This document shows, in pieces, positions 37,266 to 38,927 of a stretch of 38,927 nt of DNA. The notes under the pieces were generated by a model, which was given only the letters and a program-made list of their open reading frames with translations, had not been told where the DNA came from and ran no database searches. The DNA is from Gilliamella sp. App6-5 (GTDB lineage Bacteria > Pseudomonadota > Gammaproteobacteria > Enterobacterales > Orbaceae). Location of the stretch: assembly GCF_001690525.1 (NCBI RefSeq), contig NZ_LZGT01000048.1, forward strand, positions 1 to 38,927, read 5' to 3'. A program made the translations under genes and the position numbers. Within the stretch, counting starts at the first letter, position 1, and every line of letters begins with the position of its first letter.

Positions 37266-38927
37266 TTAAGGAGTAACGCAGGCTACTCTATAGTCTTGAT
37301 CCGAATGAGCTCTATCACCAATACCACCAGTATTGGCCTCTACAACATAATTATAGTTCCAATGATTTTGATCATCTGAAGTCCAATAAGCGGCTCTAGA
37401 ATCTCCCCAAACAGGATCGCCAACACGAAAATATTCCCAATCACTGTCTTTATAGTAAAGCTGTGTCATACGCCCCCATTCACTAAGTAATCCCCCCATC
37501 CAATAACCATTCGCTTTATAACTAATTTTTCTCAGATAAAACGGTTCAACTATACCTATTTGCCAGTTGACTTTACTGGCTCTTCCATTAGTAAAATCAA
37601 GTACTTTTATTATCCGATACCCACCACCATTAAAGTGATTACAAAATGCTACTGCATTTTGATACCCACCTGCACCACCACCTTTTTTAGCTACATACCA
37701 ACGCTCAAGCTTAAAACTATATAATGGTTGATTATTTGCATCTCGCCAATAAAATGTCGAAGGTGTAAAAGCTCCGGGATTTTCTAAACTTGGGCCCGTT
37801 AAGGTAATTTTGACTAAACCAGTAGGAGAACTATTTTCCCTATGTAATTTGAGCGTTACTCCTCCTTTGGAAATTGTATCACCATTCGTATTAATAAATT
37901 CTTGTGCTTTCATTCCTGCAACACTCAAGTAAAAAAATAAATTATGAGAGCCTGTGGTTGGAAAGTTTGCCCCTGGATTCGCTGGATTATAAGCATAAAA
38001 CCCCCTATGCTTATTCCACTCGCCATTTCCTGCGTTAATAGAAGAAATCGCTCCATCATAAGGGATTTTACCCGAGTGAAAATCAAACTCTAAATTTGGT
38101 TTTGCGTAACAAAACTTAGGTTTATCCACCTTTGGATAAAGGAAATAGGTATGTTTTCCTCCCGTAAAATGACCTCCTTGAGATGGTATGCCATATTCTG
38201 TTTCAATACTCATATCCCCAACTTCTAACGTCAATTTATAAGGTGCATCACACCCATTGAGTAAGCTATTGGCATTGTGCTTCACATAATCAGTAATATC
38301 TTGCCCTTCTATATTTTCCCATTTAATTTTTAGCTTACTCATTCCGTTACCATGAATAATATCACCATCATCATCTTTCCAATAACCATTATTCTCAATA
38401 ACATTATCGGTTAATTCATTTGGGTAATTTTTAAATGACACTAATGTTTTTATATCTGCAAAGGTTGCTGATACCTTATCTAACATGATTGGATTTTCCA
38501 TGCTTGAGGTATCTTTGGATGCATTTACAACTCTATTGCCAGGCAATGTAATCGACAATAAAGGAACAATGGAATTCGCATGTGTCACGCCATTATCAAA
38601 TGTTAAATATGGCGCACTACCATGAATCTCTTTCACTGTTGCAGCTGTTAATGCTGATAAAGCATTATTTGATATAACTAATCCTAATAATGCCAAAATT
38701 GTTCGGGAAATATAACGTTTATTTTCTAAATTTGGCGATATAAACGATAAAATTTGACTAAACGCCCGATGATTAAAAAAGTGGAATAAGATACTTAAAG
38801 ATTGATGATAGTTGTATTGTACAGTTAACTTTGGGAATTGTTCAAAATGTGTGCTGTGTGCTGTGTGCTGTGTGCTGTGTGCTGTGTGCTGTGTGCTGTG
38901 TGCTGTGTGCTGTGTGCTGTGTGCTGT
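37266..38927 (-). CDS. Surface protein with lectin-like C-terminus, 5' end beyond the window
   Basis: From a TTG at 38696 the product would have 476 residues, but the frame stays open a further 77 codons to the window edge, through the heptanucleotide tract. Basic residues (NKRYISR) just before the hydrophobic ILALLGLVISNNALSAL stretch show that the signal peptide begins upstream of that TTG, and no ATG occurs in the extension, so the true start is probably outside. The middle region is beta-rich and Gly/Asn-rich. The C-terminal ~130 residues (GGYQNAVAFCNHFNGGGYRI to AAYWTSDD and YRVACV) resemble the C-type-lectin-like end of intimin/invasin-family adhesins. A role in attachment and phase variation is inferred. 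Confidence 0.7.
   Translation of the reverse strand, partial: TAHSTQHTAHSTQHTAHSTQHTAHSTHFEQFPKLTVQYNYHQSLSILFHFFNHRAFSQILSFISPNLENKRYISRTILALLGLVISNNALSALTAATVKEIHGSAPYLTFDNGVTHANSIVPLLSITLPGNRVVNASKDTSSMENPIMLDKVSATFADIKTLVSFKNYPNELTDNVIENNGYWKDDDGDIIHGNGMSKLKIKWENIEGQDITDYVKHNANSLLNGCDAPYKLTLEVGDMSIETEYGIPSQGGHFTGGKHTYFLYPKVDKPKFCYAKPNLEFDFHSGKIPYDGAISSINAGNGEWNKHRGFYAYNPANPGANFPTTGSHNLFFYLSVAGMKAQEFINTNGDTISKGGVTLKLHRENSSPTGLVKITLTGPSLENPGAFTPSTFYWRDANNQPLYSFKLERWYVAKKGGGAGGYQNAVAFCNHFNGGGYRIIKVLDFTNGRASKVNWQIGIVEPFYLRKISYKANGYWMGGLLSEWGRMTQLYYKDSDWEYFRVGDPVWGDSRAAYWTSDDQNHWNYNYVVEANTGGIGDRAHSDQDYRVACVTP
38848..38927. repeat. Heptanucleotide tandem repeat (TGTGTGC)n
   Basis: Eleven perfect TGTGTGC units plus TGT run to the last base of the window, so the total number is unknown. 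On the minus strand the unit is GCACACA. Because seven is not a multiple of three, three units encode one heptapeptide period (STQHTAH), all three frames are stop-free, and a change of one unit shifts the downstream frame. Confidence 0.95.

Overview
The window is a low-GC gammaproteobacterial chromosome segment. Gene content and order resemble the Enterobacterales (rnm-yciO-rluB, prfA-prmC-kdsA, aceE-aceF-lpdA, lipB-lipA, ycbZ-fabA), but base composition is much more AT-rich and several usual neighbours (hemA, pdhR) are absent. This fits an AT-rich, host-associated relative of the enterobacteria; my best inference, from memory of protein resemblance only, is the Orbaceae (Gilliamella, Frischella, Orbus). 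Both ends of the window lie inside tandem repeats, so it looks like a contig broken at repeats.

Layout. 1-1965: a tandem array of a 185-bp noncoding unit, homogeneous at the outer end and decaying towards rluB. 2092-5190: rRNA and RNA housekeeping (rluB, yciO, rnm on minus; rraB divergent). 5264-9370: a chitin-oligosaccharide unit, chitoporin followed by chitobiase, under a control region with a CRP-like site and a palindrome inside the best promoter. 9902-12695: prfA-prmC-kdsA. 13251-22061: a compact four-gene defence operon on plus: a SNF2-type helicase with a degenerate PLD-like N-terminus, a DUF4391-type protein interrupted by a frameshift at an A-run, a type III Mod methyltransferase and a type III Res nuclease. 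22103-23244: a direct duplication of the last ~90 codons of lpdA plus its terminator, with an unrecognised 118-residue gene between the copies.

23245-28933: the pyruvate dehydrogenase operon aceE-aceF-lpdA. Divergent from it, lipB-lipA make the lipoyl cofactor that AceF carries. Then yejM (LPS homeostasis) on minus, divergent from lonH, which is followed by fabA. 35498-36686: a secreted thermonuclease, a small periplasmic DUF5339-type protein and a CspA-family protein. The right end holds a cell-surface protein gene with a lectin-like C-terminus. Its reading frame runs without a stop into a heptanucleotide (TGTGTGC)n tract that reaches the window edge, the arrangement of a phase-variable contingency locus.

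Most noteworthy: the heptanucleotide tract in frame with the surface protein; the A AAA AAG slip site that would restore the DUF4391 gene of the defence operon; the 185-bp array; and the lpdA 3' duplication around an orphan gene next to the defence island. No tRNA or rRNA genes, CRISPR arrays or intact transposases were found.
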